This document shows, in pieces, positions 1 to 12,920 of a stretch of 64,000 nt of DNA. The translations under genes were made by a program, and so were the position numbers. Source of the DNA: Cricetomys ansorgei (taxonomy: Eukaryota > Chordata > Mammalia > Rodentia > Nesomyidae). Position 1 is the stretch's first letter, and each line of letters opens with the position of its first letter. Location: the NCBI GenBank assembly GCA_026225945.1, contig JAMJFZ010001133.1, forward strand, positions 16,707,501-16,771,500, in the 5' to 3' direction. The notes under the pieces are model-generated. The model was given only the letters and a program-made list of their open reading frames with translations. It made no database searches and had not been told where the DNA came from.

Positions 1-1752
1 ATTTACGGATGAGCAAACTGAGTCTCAGTGATGATAGTGGGTGAAATGACTGTTGTTTCAGTTCCCTGAGGCCTGTGCCATCCCAGCAGGGAGGAAGGAA
101 CAGAGAGCAAGCAGGTAGTAGGGCTGGCTTCTAGAATAGCCATCATCTCGAAAGAGTTGAATGGTCTTGAACCATTGAGTTTTGTCATTTATAGCTTCTG
201 TTTTCCCATCTATAGAAGGAGAGGCTTGTGGTGGGAGACAACCCTTCCCATCCCTGAAATTCTAGGGTCTGAGAACTATTGAAGAACAATATATGCAGTG
301 ACCAAATGACACTTTCTGTTAGAGTGGCTCCTGGGCCACCTGGAGGGATGCAGCCAAATAGAGCAATCCATTTATGGGTCAGGGAAGGCCTACAGGAGGT
401 CTGGGAAGACTGACCCTGCTTTGCAATGCTGCCATGACTCCAAGCTCTCTGTCAGCTCCTTCTGAAGGGCAGGCTCTGCCACGTTGAAGAGGCCTCTACA
501 GCATGCATGAACATCATGTTTTCTTTCCTCAAGCAGTGGGTGCAATGCCTCCACTCATTGTTACTTTTTGGCTTAAGATAGATTTAGAAATGTGACTGTG
601 TGGGCACAAGAAACACAGCTCAGAAACTTCTCAGTACTGTGCTGCAAGGCCTAGTGCCTTATTTCTCGAGGGTAGGATCTATGTGGTCTTCAAAGGTAAT
701 TGCTTGTGAAGTAGACTATTATTTTGATAAGCCACTATGTCAGTAGGGACTATTTCTCCCCAACAGTGTGGGTCGCAGTGAGCTGTGGGAAAGCAAAAAG
801 TGGACTAATCAGACAAATTCTGGGTTGATATGATCTAGGTTTGCATTTCTCAAAACATGTTTATCAAAGTGATAGCTGTATGAGATACAGTATTATAAGA
901 AAGAATGGCTCCATTTCTCAAATACTTTTGTGGAAAAAAATCCCACTCTGTCCTGTGTTAAAGGCTCTGAGAAGTCCTGAAGGCAAGAGAACTGTTCAAT
1001 GCTCTCTAGTCCTACATTTTTCCCAATTGCTTGACAAAAGGCCTTTGTTTTCTCTCTAGAATGTCTATTAACATTGTCCAAAATTAGAGGTTTTTTTTTT
1101 TTTTAACTTAATAGGTGCTACTAGTCTAGGCAATTGCAATGCTGATAACAGATGGACAGGTTCTGGGAGGTTAATTTTAGCTGGAGCAGATGCTGCAGGG
1201 ATGCTGCATGAAGTAGAACATCATCTTTGCTGAAGAATTCACTCACCTTCCTCCTTGCTGATTGGAAAAGTTGCGTTAGAACGATCGAAAAAATAATTTT
1301 GTATCTGACATACTTTTTAATGAACTGAACCTCATGGATAAAGCTGATGTGGAAGGAACTTTGAAAATGTTTGTGACAAGCAGTTAACATTAACATTCTA
1401 TCACTCCTCACCTTTAAAAGTCCACGTTGGCTTTTAGGTTTGAGCTTCCATTAGACAACACCCCAAATGCAGATTTGGCGAAGAACGCTTTAGAAGAATA
1501 TGTGCAGGCCATCCCAGTTTTGAAGTACTCAGTACTTTGGGCCGTGGATAGTTAAAGACCCTTAGAGCTGAAATGCAGAAAATAGGGGACTGTGAAGTGC
1601 TCAGCCCAAATGGAGCATTCATATCACACACCCTCTCCCCAAGACTCAAGGACCATTGCAGAAGCGGAAGTGGGAATATTTGAAGAGCCGGATGCTGGGG
1701 AGAACAGGGTGAAACTGTCTTCTGGACAGGAGTTCTATGCACTCATGAACTC
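1..1752. other. Intronic sequence without recognised features
   Basis: Only short, unconvincing open frames are present. A T-run near 1090-1104 is the only low-complexity tract noticed. No repeat family was recognised with confidence. Confidence 0.5.
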
Positions 1753-2195
1753 ATAGCAGCTGTAGCTCCCTGCGCAGGACCCGCGCAAGGTCCGCATTAT
1801 AACCTGCGCAGGACCTGCGCAAGGTCAACATTATAACATGGGTGGGGAGGGACTCACAAGCCCCACCCCCAATAACGCCACAGGTGGATTTGTTGACAAT
1901 TGGTGGCTTCTGGGGGAGGAAGAGTTGGTTTCTTAAGGGTAGGGCCCCTAGTATGTGGAGCCACTCACTGCGCACAGTAGATGTCCTTACGCTCTTGCAT
2001 ATATGGGCAGCACAATTGGATTCTGTGAGTTACCAAAACTAAAACACAAACGAGGTGATGGAGTTGGTGGAGGAGTAGGGAGTTGGGTAGTGGATCCCAG
2101 AGGAGTCATGCCAAGGAACAGGGAGTGAGCATGATCAGACACGTCATAAGCATTCCTGAAGTTTCTAAAGAACAAACAGATTATTCTTAAAGATA
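1753..2195 (+). mobile_element. Rodent L1 (Lx-type) 3' UTR fragment
   Basis: The order of blocks is typical of rodent L1 3' UTRs: a tgcgcagg/acctgcgcaagg block, then gagggactcacaag with ccccaccccc, then ggtggcttctgggggagga, then a stretch with gagttgggtagtgg. It is truncated at both ends and has no obvious poly-A. It includes a 34-bp direct duplication at 1769-1836. Family assignment is from remembered consensus order. Confidence 0.7.
1769..1836 (+). repeat. 34-bp tandem duplication inside the L1 tail
   Basis: Two adjacent copies (1769-1802 and 1803-1836) begin cctgcgcaggac and end cattataa, differing at only a few positions. They lie in the Lx-type L1 3' UTR and may be an inherited feature of the source element. 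Confidence 0.85.
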
Positions 2196-2417
2196 TGGAT
2201 GACTCTCCTGTGCCCCGTGTTAGCTCTCACTTGAGAGCAACCACTCACTGCCCTGTGCCGCACCGTGCCGGGCTCACCCTGCGCTGCCAGAGTCAATCTT
2301 CAGGCTGGAAATAAGGCACCGGGAGGCTCTGTGCCGTCACCAGCATACGTGTTTTGATTTGGGTTGTACTCTCCGTGACAGGAGGGACCTTTGTAGAAAA
2401 CGGCGAACCTGAAAAGT

Positions 2418-2480
2418 GTGAACTGAGTGTGAACTGAGAGTGAACTGAGAGTGAACTGAGTGTGAACTGTGTGAACTGAG
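2418..2480 (+). repeat. 11-bp minisatellite, unit gtgaactgagt/a
   Basis: Six near-identical units start at 2418, 2429, 2440, 2451, 2462 and 2471; the fifth is shortened to 9 bp (gtgaactgt). Units differ mainly at the last base. The overlapping minus-strand open frames are repeat artefacts (serial Val-His-Ser-Gln-Phe-Thr peptides). Confidence 0.9.
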
Positions 2481-4309
2481 CAGGGTAAGTGTGGAGGCCT
2501 GCCTCCTGCCTGCTTGTCGACTCTCAAACAAGCTGTGGTGTGGGAATGAGGGGCATCTCTTTTAACCCGGCTTGATGAGAGCTTAGTCCTTCAAGCACCC
2601 TAATAACCATTTTCCTCTCCCTTCCAATGGGGATTAAGGCCTGCCTCCAGAACAGGTTGAGCCCATGGTAAGCTTAGAAGTAGTCTATGGCTAACAAAAT
2701 AGAATTATTATGGGTAGATAAAGCTGTAAGTAAGCTCCCTAGCAGTTCTGTGCGCCGGCCTGGCTGCCCATCCTAAGGGAAAGAGAGGGAGCTGTCTGGG
2801 GACAAGAAACAGAGGGGAAGGGCGTGTGGGTTCTATAGAGACGCAGTGACGATCTCCCTATGAGAAAGTGTACTTTTATGCCATATTTTTATTTTTAGTA
2901 CTCAGAATATAAAAAGATAAAGATAAGTTATTAGTTGTTACAACAGTAGGGTATGTGGATGGTCACATGTCGGACAGGCACTGTCTAGACTTTGTCAAGA
3001 GCATGGTTTGAACAGATTTGCTGCCAGAGATGAGCTTCTTAACACTTGAGCATCCCCGGAGATCTGCCTCTCTGCTCGGGAGTGTTAGCGAGAAGGAAGA
3101 GCAAGAGAAAAATGCTAGAGAAAGCCCAATTCTCACCCCACCCTGGAGCCACTGCCATGGCTCCCCATGTGCTCGCACTCGGGACACAAGGTCTGTGAAC
3201 TGCAAACATTCAGCAGAAGCGGCACAAAGAGCAGGCAGTCCATAGAGCAGTTTGCGCCCTCTGTGAAAGCTCTCCAGGGAAACTGTACCTCTTCTGAGTG
3301 TTTAGGTCTCAGGCGAATAACTTTTACATGGGCAAAGATGTTCTCACCAGTTCAGTGGGGATTTAACTGATAGACAAGGTCATAGTCATCTAGTAAGTTT
3401 GTGGGGGGCATGGGCTGTGTGCTGGTAAATGCAGGCAATGCTGAGCCCCAGCCACATCTAAGCCTTATGCTGAGGAGACTAGTACTGATCTCTGTTTCCT
3501 GTTAGGATTTTCCCCTTTCCACCTGTCGCCAGTGGAATCTCTGTTCATTTCTCAGCATGACAACCGTTGCTCAAGAGCTTCCCGGAACCCCTCTAGCCAC
3601 CTTGAAATCCACAAAAGGGTCTCTTGTCATCATGACTTGTTCTTTCCCAAACCCAGCATCTCCTAATTTGGTCCCCAGGTTGGCTCTGAAAATCATGTAT
3701 CTGTAAGGTTATGTGGCTAGCTTTATACACTATTGGGACATTGTGCCAGAGTCTAGAACAGGCCCCAGAGGCATTTCTCAAAAGGTCGTGAGGGGAAAGG
3801 CTGTGTGTATAATGAAGTGATGACCTCTACCTTGGCTCCTTAGAATATAGAGATGATGTGTGTGGAGATAAGAAAGTTCTGGCATATTTTGTAAACTTAT
3901 CTCTCTTTTCCCCTCAGACCACATGATTTTATTTTGAAATGAAGTACATCTAGTTTCTAAGCATCATATAAATAATACAGTGATTGGATTTCCAACTCTT
4001 CAAATTCCTGCTTCTATACTGTGAAAATTTCAAAGTCATTTATAACCACATGAAAACCTTACATTGCCAAAATTATGTCAACATCATAAGCAGTGCTAAC
4101 TCCACGGAGGCCTGGATTTTCCAGAAACTCCCCACGTTTGTGTGAGCCTCCTTTCTTTGTCTGGATCTGGTTTTTGTTCTTTTCTCACTTCCCACTGTAG
4201 AGGGGCAGTCTCGCTTTTCATTTTTTTAATCTAGGGTCAGATGGGCCTGGAACGTACTCTTCTTTCTCTATCAGTCTGCACTGGGCAATGCTGAGGGTGC
4301 ATACACTCA
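2481..4309. other. Intronic sequence without recognised features
   Basis: Several open frames of 60-80 codons overlap on both strands around 2960-3370 but none looks like a known protein. No clear repeat was identified. Confidence 0.45.
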
Positions 4310-4440
4310 CTTTTCCTCAGTTTTCTCCTCTTTAAAATGGGGGAGAAGACCAGCATCCTCAGTGGTTCTTTCAAGTCTGGAAAGCCATTGTCACAGCTCC
4401 TTGTACACAGGGCATACTCAGAAAATGGCGGGCATGGCCA
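4310..4440 (+). repeat. MIR SINE fragment
   Basis: Contains the MIR core signature cctcagttttctcctctttaaaatggggg, followed about 60 bp later by a degraded tail with agggcatactcagaaaatg (the MIR '...cacagtaagcgctcaataaatg' region). Ancient and diverged. Confidence 0.65.
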
Positions 4441-5742
4441 CTGTTGCCGTCAGTCTCGCTGCTAGAGCCAGTGTGTCCCAGCTATTGGGTTCTTTCCCCG
4501 TGCATTTGGTTAGAGTCATTGCTAATTGTGTGTCTTCAGTTAAACCCTCCATTCCTTTGGTTACGTTGTATGGAGGATTTGCATGCCTGTTCGGGTAGTT
4601 CAGCATTGACTGGGAGGCCAGTCTAAGATTTATGACTCCGTATACTTTTTCCCAGCATCATAAATTTTTAAAACTTTTCTTAGTGCTTGGCAGAAAGCCT
4701 GCCCCCATTGTTTGAGCGCACATGCACATGTGGTATATAAGTATGCATATGGATAGACATATGCATCCGTGGATATCTACCCTCTGCTTGTTTCATTTTC
4801 TTGCCTGAAACATCAGCGCTCCCTAATTCACTCGCTGCCATTAGTTGGCCGTGTTTTCTGCTCCTAAATTAAACAGCAGAATAGCTTGACACTTAGGCAC
4901 CAACGTGGTAACCTTTAAAAAGCCACTGACTCCTGCATAGACAGATACTTAGGACAGAAAGCCCTTTCTTCCTTGTGCTTATTTGGTGCCTGGCCTCTCC
5001 TGGTTGGGTGAAGTAAACCATGGGTGGGTTAAACTAAATATGGTCCTGTACGCCCATGCGTTGGAGGTGGGCAAGGGATTCCCGTAAGTCAAGAGGCTGG
5101 CTGCAGTCTGCAGGCTGGAGGCCACAGGAAAGAGGAGTCTTTGGAGCAAACAGCATGGCCCCTGTGGCCATGTGGTTTGCACACAGTTGGTCTGGGCCAC
5201 AGAGGGCCCTCGGAAAAGACTTTGACAGCTACTTGGTCAATTTGATTGATAGTTTGGGACATGGGTGGGAGGAAGGACCCCCAAAAGTATTTATAACACC
5301 CTGTCCACACAGCCTGCAGACCTGCAGAGGCAGCCACAAAATGAAGCTAAACACACATCTCAACTGTGAAATACATTTTAGAAGTGCTTTGTTTACTTGC
5401 CTGTTGCAATGAAAACTGTTTGTTATTCTTTCTTCCCATGGAAGCATGATCTTACTTCTCTATTGTCTTTCCACTGTTGCTCAACGTTCCCAATTAAAGC
5501 TGGATCTAATCAAAACCCCCACACAACTAGTTTGCTAAGAAATTAGGATATTTTACCTTGGCTCCACCTCTGTGTGGAGATGAAAGCTTTCTTTCCCAAC
5601 CTGAAGGCCAGCCTTTGAGAGTGGGTTGCATTGCTTTCTTATTTTTCCTAGCAATTAACAAGGACACTTTTGCTAGCCTGAGTAATGAATTGATTGCTTT
5701 TATTTTTTATGGTTCCTTGTCAAAAGACGTCTCAGGATAGAG

Positions 5743-5838
5743 CTGAGGTTGCAGCTCCGTGCTTGTAGAATGCTTGTTTAGCAGGCACAACACTCCAGGT
5801 TTGATTCACTGCTCTGCAAGAAGAACAGTTTAAAAATA
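5743..5838 (+). repeat. ID/B4-like SINE head
   Basis: A diverged tRNA-Ala-derived SINE head: agctgaggttgcagctc, tgcttgtttagcaggcacaac, then a degraded B-box as aggtttgattcactgctctgcaag. It lies directly upstream of an ORR1-type LTR. Confidence 0.6.
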
Positions 5839-5839
5839 A

Positions 5840-6186
5840 CACGGTGGTTTAAAGAGGAGACCTCGATCTCCTATAGGCTCAGACATTTGAACACATGGCC
5901 CACGTTGGTGGTGGCGTTTGGGGAGGTGTGGGAAGTGTGGCCTTGCTGGAGGAAGTATATCACTGGAGGAGGGCTTTGGGAATTCATAGCTTCTCCTCAG
6001 TTCTGGCTCACACTCTTGGATCCCTGTGTGCCACCGATGATCTCTGAGCTTCTGGCTCCTGCTGTCATGCCTCTCTACCACAATGGACTCTTGTCCTTCT
6101 GGAACCATGAGCCAAAACAAACTCTTCCTTCTATAAGTTGCTCTGGTCATGATACTTTATCACAGCACCAGAAAAGTAACTAGTAA
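5840..6186 (+). mobile_element. ORR1-type MaLR solo LTR
   Basis: Shows the ORR1 block order: gggaagtgtggccttgctggagg, agtatatcactggagg, tcatgcctctctaccacaatgg, then ccatgagccaaaacaaactc and ttgctctggtcatgatactttatcacagca near the 3' end. ORR1 elements are non-autonomous ERVL-MaLR retrotransposons confined to rodents. No internal region or second LTR is adjacent, so it is read as solo. The exact 5' edge is uncertain. Confidence 0.75.
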
Positions 6187-6270
6187 AGATGCAAATACAA
6201 ACCAAAGAACAAAAAAACCCTAACTATCTAAAGACAGATGATCCCATCCCAGCCGAAAAGAATCACAAGC

Positions 6271-6362
6271 TGGGGCTGGGGATGTGGCTTAGATGTACAG
6301 TGCTTGCCTAGTGTGCACAGGGTCCTGGACTTTAATCTCCAGAGAGGGGGTGGGGTATGAAT
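6271..6362 (+). repeat. ID SINE
   Basis: Begins ggggctggggatgtggct and continues cagtgcttgcctagtgtgcacagggtcctgg, the BC1/ID consensus with an A-box and a weakened B-box. The tail has gg-rich sequence instead of a clean poly-A. It is diverged, so not a recent insertion. Confidence 0.75.
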
Positions 6363-9300
6363 GAAGGAGATGGCTCAGTCCTCAGGGTCATCTGTACTTT
6401 GGAAGATTTTAACCACACAGTTCTAAGCAGGAATGAAGAAATCTATTGGTCTCTTGCTTTTCTGGGAAGAAGGTATTTTAGAGGGTAGCAAGGGAAAATA
6501 GTAACTGTTAAGTGAGGAATATGTAGTATTCAAGCCAGGAGCTAAAGAAGCATCAGTGATCATTTCTGTAAATCATTGGAAGGAAGAACATTCCAGGTGA
6601 AGAACATAAAGGCCAGAGGTGTGAACCAGCTTAGGCTAATGAGCAAATAGCAGTATGGTAGTTAGTGAAGGAAGCCCAGAGATCCAACCTGAGTTGCCTC
6701 CACTCCAAAGGAAGGACCAGGGTCTGAATCCCAACTCTGACATTGTTCCTAACTAGCAACCGCAGATGGTTAAAGATGTGCCCTTGAGTCTGACCTGAGT
6801 TCAGGTGTCTTCCTGCACATTTCATAGCCTGAACCTGGACTGGGAAGTGCTTATGACCCTTTTTGTTGCATTCTCTGGTGGGTGGTACAGAGCACTAGCA
6901 TATGCTCTGATCTGAAGACCTTTGCTTTTCTAGTTTTTATTAAATGCCCTGTTAGGGTGTAATTTGGGGTAGGAGCTTTAACATCCTGGTTCCTGGTTGG
7001 CATGTAGGCATCACTTGTAGTTATGGATCACCTTCAGGGAACGTTTTGCTGAGTCCCTGGACCTTTTACTACCTGCTCTCCTATTCGCTCATCCAGCATG
7101 CATTTCTGATCATAGTTATCCAAGGCTGATGGTGCTTTGAAATATCCATCAGCTCTTTGCCATTTCCCCACATTAATTTGGTGATTATTTAATGACACAT
7201 ACATTATTTTAGATAGTTTAGAAAAATTTAAAAAGAGAACAATTTAGAAACTAAACAGTAAATCGGTGTCACCACTCTCTGATGTTTTCTTCCTGGTGGG
7301 CAATTGAAAGATACATTTACTGAAATTTCTTCCATTGTTTAAAAATGCCGTGTCTGATGAAATACTACCGGACAGGAAGTGTTCATCTAAGACACAGCAT
7401 GGCTGTAAAACACACAGACACACGTGTGATATACATTTTATAGCTTTGTGTATTTTACAGGCAAAACACTAAAACATGGTAGAAATACTACCGTGTACAG
7501 TGAAGGGAGCTTTAACAGTGACATGTGACAGCCGTTGGTGTCGGCTCGCCTTTTGTTTATATGTATGTAATTATGATTTCATTACTTGTTAGCAGGTATT
7601 TCTAAACGATGTCTTGTCTTTATATCTTCCATGCTGGAAGCTTCTCCAGATTGTCTGCTTGTTGGGTGAGTGGTTTTCTCTGTAACTGGAAAGAGCAGAC
7701 TGGAGACTCATGTGGTCTGGCCTCACAGAAACATGGCCTAGGCATATGCCCAGCTGTCCAAAGCTGAAATGTTAGTCTCCTTTAGTCCTTCTTGCACCTC
7801 ACACCCTTAACTTATTTGATATTCTTATCAAATTGCTCCCTGGGTTCTGCTGATTTTAACCTTTACACCATCTTGAATCAGCACCCGTTCCCATCCCTTC
7901 CACCTCTGCTTTTGGCATGATTGCATTCTCCTCTGGTTTGGATGATGTAAGGCTTCCCAACTGAACCATAGCTTTAAGATCTGGTTCTATTCTCATTCGT
8001 TCTCTACCATATCCCATCACCACCTCTCCTTGCAGGCAAGAGCTCTTCGTTGGGATATATAAAGCCCAGTTGTCTTGTGGTCTTGACTGCCCTTAGCTTG
8101 GCCGGTTTGGTCCCAGAACCTTCCCCCAGCTTTAGGATATGGTGACCCTGAGCAGGCCTGTGGATACATACACAGATCAGCTAAGTCTCTCATCCAGCTC
8201 TAGCCACAGTACTGACCCTGCTGCATTGAACTGTGGTGAAGCAGAATTTATTGAAGGAGGCAGTAGAGAAATAACCTCACCTTAGTTTTCTGTCTGTCTT
8301 CCAAGTGATCTGTAGTGCCCTTAGCCAGAGGGCACATTCCATGAACACATTGGGCTTTCCTGTGTCAGGCATACACATGGACTCTAGAAGCTTATCCACA
8401 GGCTTCAGGGTGTGCGGCTTGCCTCTCTAGTTTTAAAGCACCAGCTTTTGTGGCATGAGGTCAAATTAGGGAGCTGCCCTCTGCTCGGTTGATCCACTCA
8501 GCCTCCAGCTGGGGAGGGACTTGGCTTTTAGCTTTTAGCTCTCCACTGTACATCATACACTACTCTCTTGTCCTCACGCATGAACTCAAAATAACTGACA
8601 ACCCAAGGGTTTGCCCTCTTCCATCCTTACTCCTCGCCTTCCTTCTCTTCATTGGTGCTGCATGCTGGGCCACTTGTCTTCCATTAAGCTTATTGCTTTG
8701 TCCCAGAGGTGTTATCGTGGGCATGGTGGGCATGGTGGGCGTGGGATCTCAGATGAGAATGGAAATGGTTTCCTCTGAAGGTCGTAAAAAGAGGAAAGAT
8801 GCCACACTGAGATCCAGACTAAAAGTGAACTATCTAGAACCCTGCTTGGTGTACTAAAACCCACATGCCAAATCTACTAAGCCACCATTTATGTGTTGTC
8901 ATGAAGCAGAGTTGGATAGTTGTCATGGAGACATATGACTCACCAAGCCTGACATATTTACTGTCTGATCCTTTTGCAGAAAAAAATTCCTCAAGCCCTG
9001 CTCCAGAAGACAATGGTACCCTTTGTAAGGCGGGGCTTGGGTCTACTTGCCTAATTTCCTCATTATTAGAAGGCTTCTCTTTAGAGAGACATGAACCTCT
9101 AGTCTCTCCGGATACTTGTGTTTGTTACCCAAACCAACTTTCCAGGGTATGAGTTAGGTTCTGGGCGGTAAGAAGTCACAGACAGAGAACAGGGTGAACA
9201 CGCCCCTCACGTCTGTAAGCGGTGCTGTCAGACTGATGAGAACTGGTTCTCTAATACGTAAGATTTTAGTTGGCAGCTAGGTCACTATAGAGAATAAATT

Positions 9301-9724
9301 TCATCCTGACAGGCAATTCTGATTAATTGGAAGCCGCCTGGCCTTAACTGGGAAGGGTTATGAAGTCCTAGAGGTCTCGGTGCTGAAATTGATAAATGAT
9401 GTCTACCAGGATCTGTGCATGCGCCTTTGAGGGCAGGAGGAGAGTTAAAGCCATGAATGGCTGTGGTTCTGCCCACGACAGTGGAGCCTCTAGTCAGGTG
9501 AACACTAACTCTGCGTAACCCAGAGTCAGCATATTTCTAAGCTGTCATAGAAGTTCAGGCAAATCAGTACATTTTTTATTCGTATAAGCAACAGTTGAGA
9601 ACAATTCTGTTTATGATTATATTCTGGGTCAATATATTGGTAGTACATGTATAACAAGTAACTTGTCACTTTAGCTATTCTGAAATGCTCGGTGGTAGTA
9701 AGTACTTTGTCATCCACCTATCTC
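6363..9724. other. Intronic sequence without confidently recognised features
   Basis: Mostly unique-looking sequence. Open frames at 8489-8857 and 8865-9152 are the longest but have no recognisable motif. A passage near 6575-6625 (acattccaggtgaagaacataaaggcc) resembles an ancient mammalian repeat that I cannot name. Confidence 0.45.
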
Positions 9725-10262
9725 CGGAATCTTTTAAACTTTGAAAGCAGAAGTACACTTCCAGTTGAACCACTCATCACTTCTCCCGCCCTTCCCGCCC
9801 CTGGGAATCATAGTTCTACTTTCTGTCTCTACAAATCCAACTGCTTGATGTATCACAGATGAATGGCGCTACACAACATTTGTCTTTCTATTTCTGATTT
9901 ATTTCACTTATCACACTGTCTTCTGGGTCCCCACGTGTGTCTGGATTCATTTTTTAGGGGTGAATGATATGAATAACATTTGATCACAGTGACAGATTTG
10001 AGTCTACTCCATTTGCCCATCGTATGTTTGTTGTTTCCGTCGGCTTGAACACCAGTGCACATCTTTCTCTGATGTCCCTGTGTTTAATTCTTAGGACACA
10101 CAACCAGAGTGGAATTGTCGTGTCACAGGATGATGGCTCTGTATTTAGGGTTTTGAAGGGCTACTGTGTTGTTTTCACAGTGGGCGCACCAGTCTACATC
10201 CTGACCAGCAGTGTGCAGGGGCTCTCATTTCTCCATGTTCTTTCTAGCCAACCCCCCGTGAT
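9725..10262 (-). mobile_element. Old L1 (L1M-type) 3' end fragment
   Basis: The + strand shows the reverse complement of an L1M ORF2 end/3' UTR: ctacaaatccaactgcttgatg, tttcacttatcacactgtcttctgggtccccacgtgt, then gtggaattgtcgtgtcacaggatg, the usual 'tggaattgctgggtca' block. Diverged and truncated; no intact coding frame. Confidence 0.7.
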
Positions 10263-10295
10263 AGTAGTTATCGGTGTGTGCATGTGTGAACATGT

Positions 10296-10340
10296 GAGAG
10301 AGAGAGAGAGAGAGGAGAGGGAGAGGGAGGGGGAGAGAGA
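10296..10340 (+). repeat. (GA)n microsatellite
   Basis: A purine-only run of GA dinucleotides grading into gagggagggggaga. It directly follows a gtgtgtgcatgtgtg tract at the edge of the L1M fragment. Confidence 0.9.
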
Positions 10341-10341
10341 A

Positions 10342-11922
10342 ATGTGGCATCTCATGGTGTCTAAATGAAACTGAACATCTTTACATCTGACTGTATCTTC
10401 TTTGAAGATACGTTTCTTTGAATTGAACCAGGTTTTACACCTAATTTACTCACATTGCAGGTTTCATGAAAGGGCAGGAGACAGTTCCTGCTGGAATTTT
10501 CCTGCAAAGGGCCTCAGTTACTCTTGGCAGTTACTCTGGAGCTCCCTGTGATTGTAATCATAAGCCAAGAACGAGGAGAAAATTTAGTTTGGAGTGGAGT
10601 GGGTTTGCTGAGACAGCCACAGAGATAAAGACAGAGAAAGGGGACGAGGGGTGCCTAGTGTTTAGCATCTTGTGTCTTCCTCTCTCTCCTTCCCAAGAGT
10701 GAGAGAAAGAGGAGGGAAACAGGAAGACATGCTACTTCTACTGGGTTTCCTATTCAAAATGGGTCTCTCCCAAGGCTCCAAAGCCTCAAATCCCACAAGT
10801 GACATTTTTAGGGCAGTTTTGTTTTTGTTTTTTATCCCATGTGGAATTCTTTGATTATCTTGCCATAATTGCTATGTGTGTGGTATTCCCCCTCCTTGGC
10901 TATATTTAAGTGAATCAAAGTTTGAATTGATTTTGTTAGAAATGTCCCTCTGAGGGCATTAGTTTCACTTTTATTCCAGTAAGAAAATAATTTAAATTAA
11001 ATTTTAATATGCTTAAAGTAGGCAATTTGAAACTGTAGATAAGAGACATTCTGGAAAGAGTTGATAGAAAATTCTAGTTCAGTTACTTAATTTGAAGACA
11101 AAATGACTTGAGGGTATGTTTGAAAAAGTCTCCAAATATGTGTCTTTGTGTGCACTAATGCATGGGTTGAGACAGCCAATCTGGATTGCTTTGTACAGTT
11201 GTCAGCATCCAGCAAACTGTAGGAGACAGAGATACGTATTTGATCACAAAGCCTCACGTAAACAAGGAAAAATGTCAGCCACACTTATGAGGGAAATCAG
11301 CCCCCCAAAGTAACCACCAGTGAATTTGTGTGGGGGCGTGCGCATGTTCCAGAGCACTCATGTGGATGTCACAGGGCAGCCCTGTAGGGTCAGTTCTTTC
11401 CTTCCAGCTGTGTGTGGGTTCTGCAGAGTGACCCGAGGCCGCCAGGTGTGTGTGATGAGGGCTTTCCCAGCACTGAGCCATCTCACGGACCTTACTCTGC
11501 TTTTTACATGATTCATCAAAATGTCCTTTGGAAGATATTGATAATCCTTAGCAAATAAGATTTTCTAGTTACAAAGCTTAGCCCTTCCCATACATGGGTG
11601 GGGTGTAAATGAAGTTCCTGTTAACACAGAAAGTAGAAAAGCAATACACTACTTTCCCACTTGTGACCGACTTTAAAATGCAATGAGTTGTTCTCGTTCC
11701 GTGCCCCTCTCCCCTCATGTCTGATCGGTTTGTGATGGCAGAGTTTTGGACTGTCTTGCTGAGAATTCCCTGTTAAGTAATCGCCAACCTGTCCTGTGCT
11801 GTGACATAGCTGACACACATGGGAATGTCTCAGGAGATGAATATGGATTCAGTGAGAATCAGGAGGCATTTTCCAAAGCTAAATAAGACCCTGTCCCATG
11901 CGCCCTGGAGCTGTACACCTGC
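10342..11922. other. Intronic sequence without recognised features
   Basis: Contains only short open frames with no family resemblance, AT-rich around 10980-11110. No repeat was recognised before the LTR element. Confidence 0.45.
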
Positions 11923-12213
11923 TGTGGTGAGCCAACAAAGGAGAACATGCAAACGTTCTCATAGGTGCACCCTGCCAGACCTGAGCAGAGGGAACCGCCA
12001 TCATGGCCAGCGCCGTACTAGATAGCGGAGCCCTCAATATCTCATCTCAGAGGTTTCTGTCGATGCCTAAGCTCCTCAGGTGTTGTGATGATAGCACGCG
12101 CAGATCACGAAGAGTCAAACGTCTTTTACATAACGCCAACGCCTAGGCATCCTGTCAACCAACAGTGCACCATCCACCATTTTAAACCTAACTAAAAATA
12201 AACTTCTGTAACA
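11923..12213 (-). repeat. 3' LTR of the ERVK-like element
   Basis: On the minus strand it begins TGTTACAGAAGTTTATTTTTAG immediately after a polypurine tract, and it aligns over its full length with the 13886-14174 copy. The outer (low-coordinate) edge is set by that alignment and could be off by a few bases. Confidence 0.75.
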
Positions 12214-12226
12214 TTTCCCCCCTTTT
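12214..12226 (-). other. Polypurine tract of the ERVK-like element
   Basis: The minus strand reads AAAAGGGGGGAAA directly before the TG that starts the 3' LTR. This is the standard position and composition of the plus-strand priming site of a retroelement. Confidence 0.8.
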
Positions 12227-12920
12227 GCATAGAACAATCAAAGAATTGCTTCATCTCTACAATATAATTTAACACTACACCAACAAAACGGTTTGCAAGA
12301 GGAACAATCATGAGGGTTGCTAAGGCACAGGACCAAATGAAACCAAACATCTACCAAGCTTTTCACAATGTCTTTGGACAGGAGAAAAATATTATCAATG
12401 TCCAATTATCTAGAATTCACTCGTGATCTTCTGGGCTCCTCCAAAGGGCTTGGGTCACTTCTCTAGCTCTGCCCTCTGCAGCACGCACAGCTTGTCTTCT
12501 GGGCTCCGGCTGTCCACCTCCCATCTCCTACTGCTGCTGTTTTCTTGCTGGTTGTCTCATGGTGCTGCCATCTTCAAAAGTGCTGGGGTCCCTTGCTGGA
12601 ACTGGGCTGCACTTTCACCAGTGGCCTCTCCTGTGCTCGCTTCATGGTACCAAGTCTCAACTTCTCTGCATGACCCATTCAATCTGGACCTTCAACTGCT
12701 ACTCAGGCTGTACCTTCACCAATGGCCTCTCCTGACCTCTTACAGTTCCAAGCCTCAGCTGCTCTCCATGATCCCTTTATACCTTTAAAACCAGTACCGC
12801 CTGGGTGACTGTTACAGTACTGCGTTCGGCTGCCAGCACAAGATAAACAGTGATATGTCTGGAAGACAGTGTCTGTGTGCTGACCCTGAGGAAATGCTTT
12901 CCAGATAGAGTCTGGTTTGC

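Noticed and set aside
8489..8857. 122-codon frame with a hydrophobic stretch near the N terminus
   Set aside because: No homology recognised and no conserved motif; no sign of a promoter, splice context or retrocopy poly-A.
12423..12788. 121-codon + strand frame, Leu/Ser-rich with a possible hydrophobic segment
   Set aside because: It lies antisense inside the ERVK-like element's internal region and resembles no protein; the hydrophobicity reflects CT-rich DNA.
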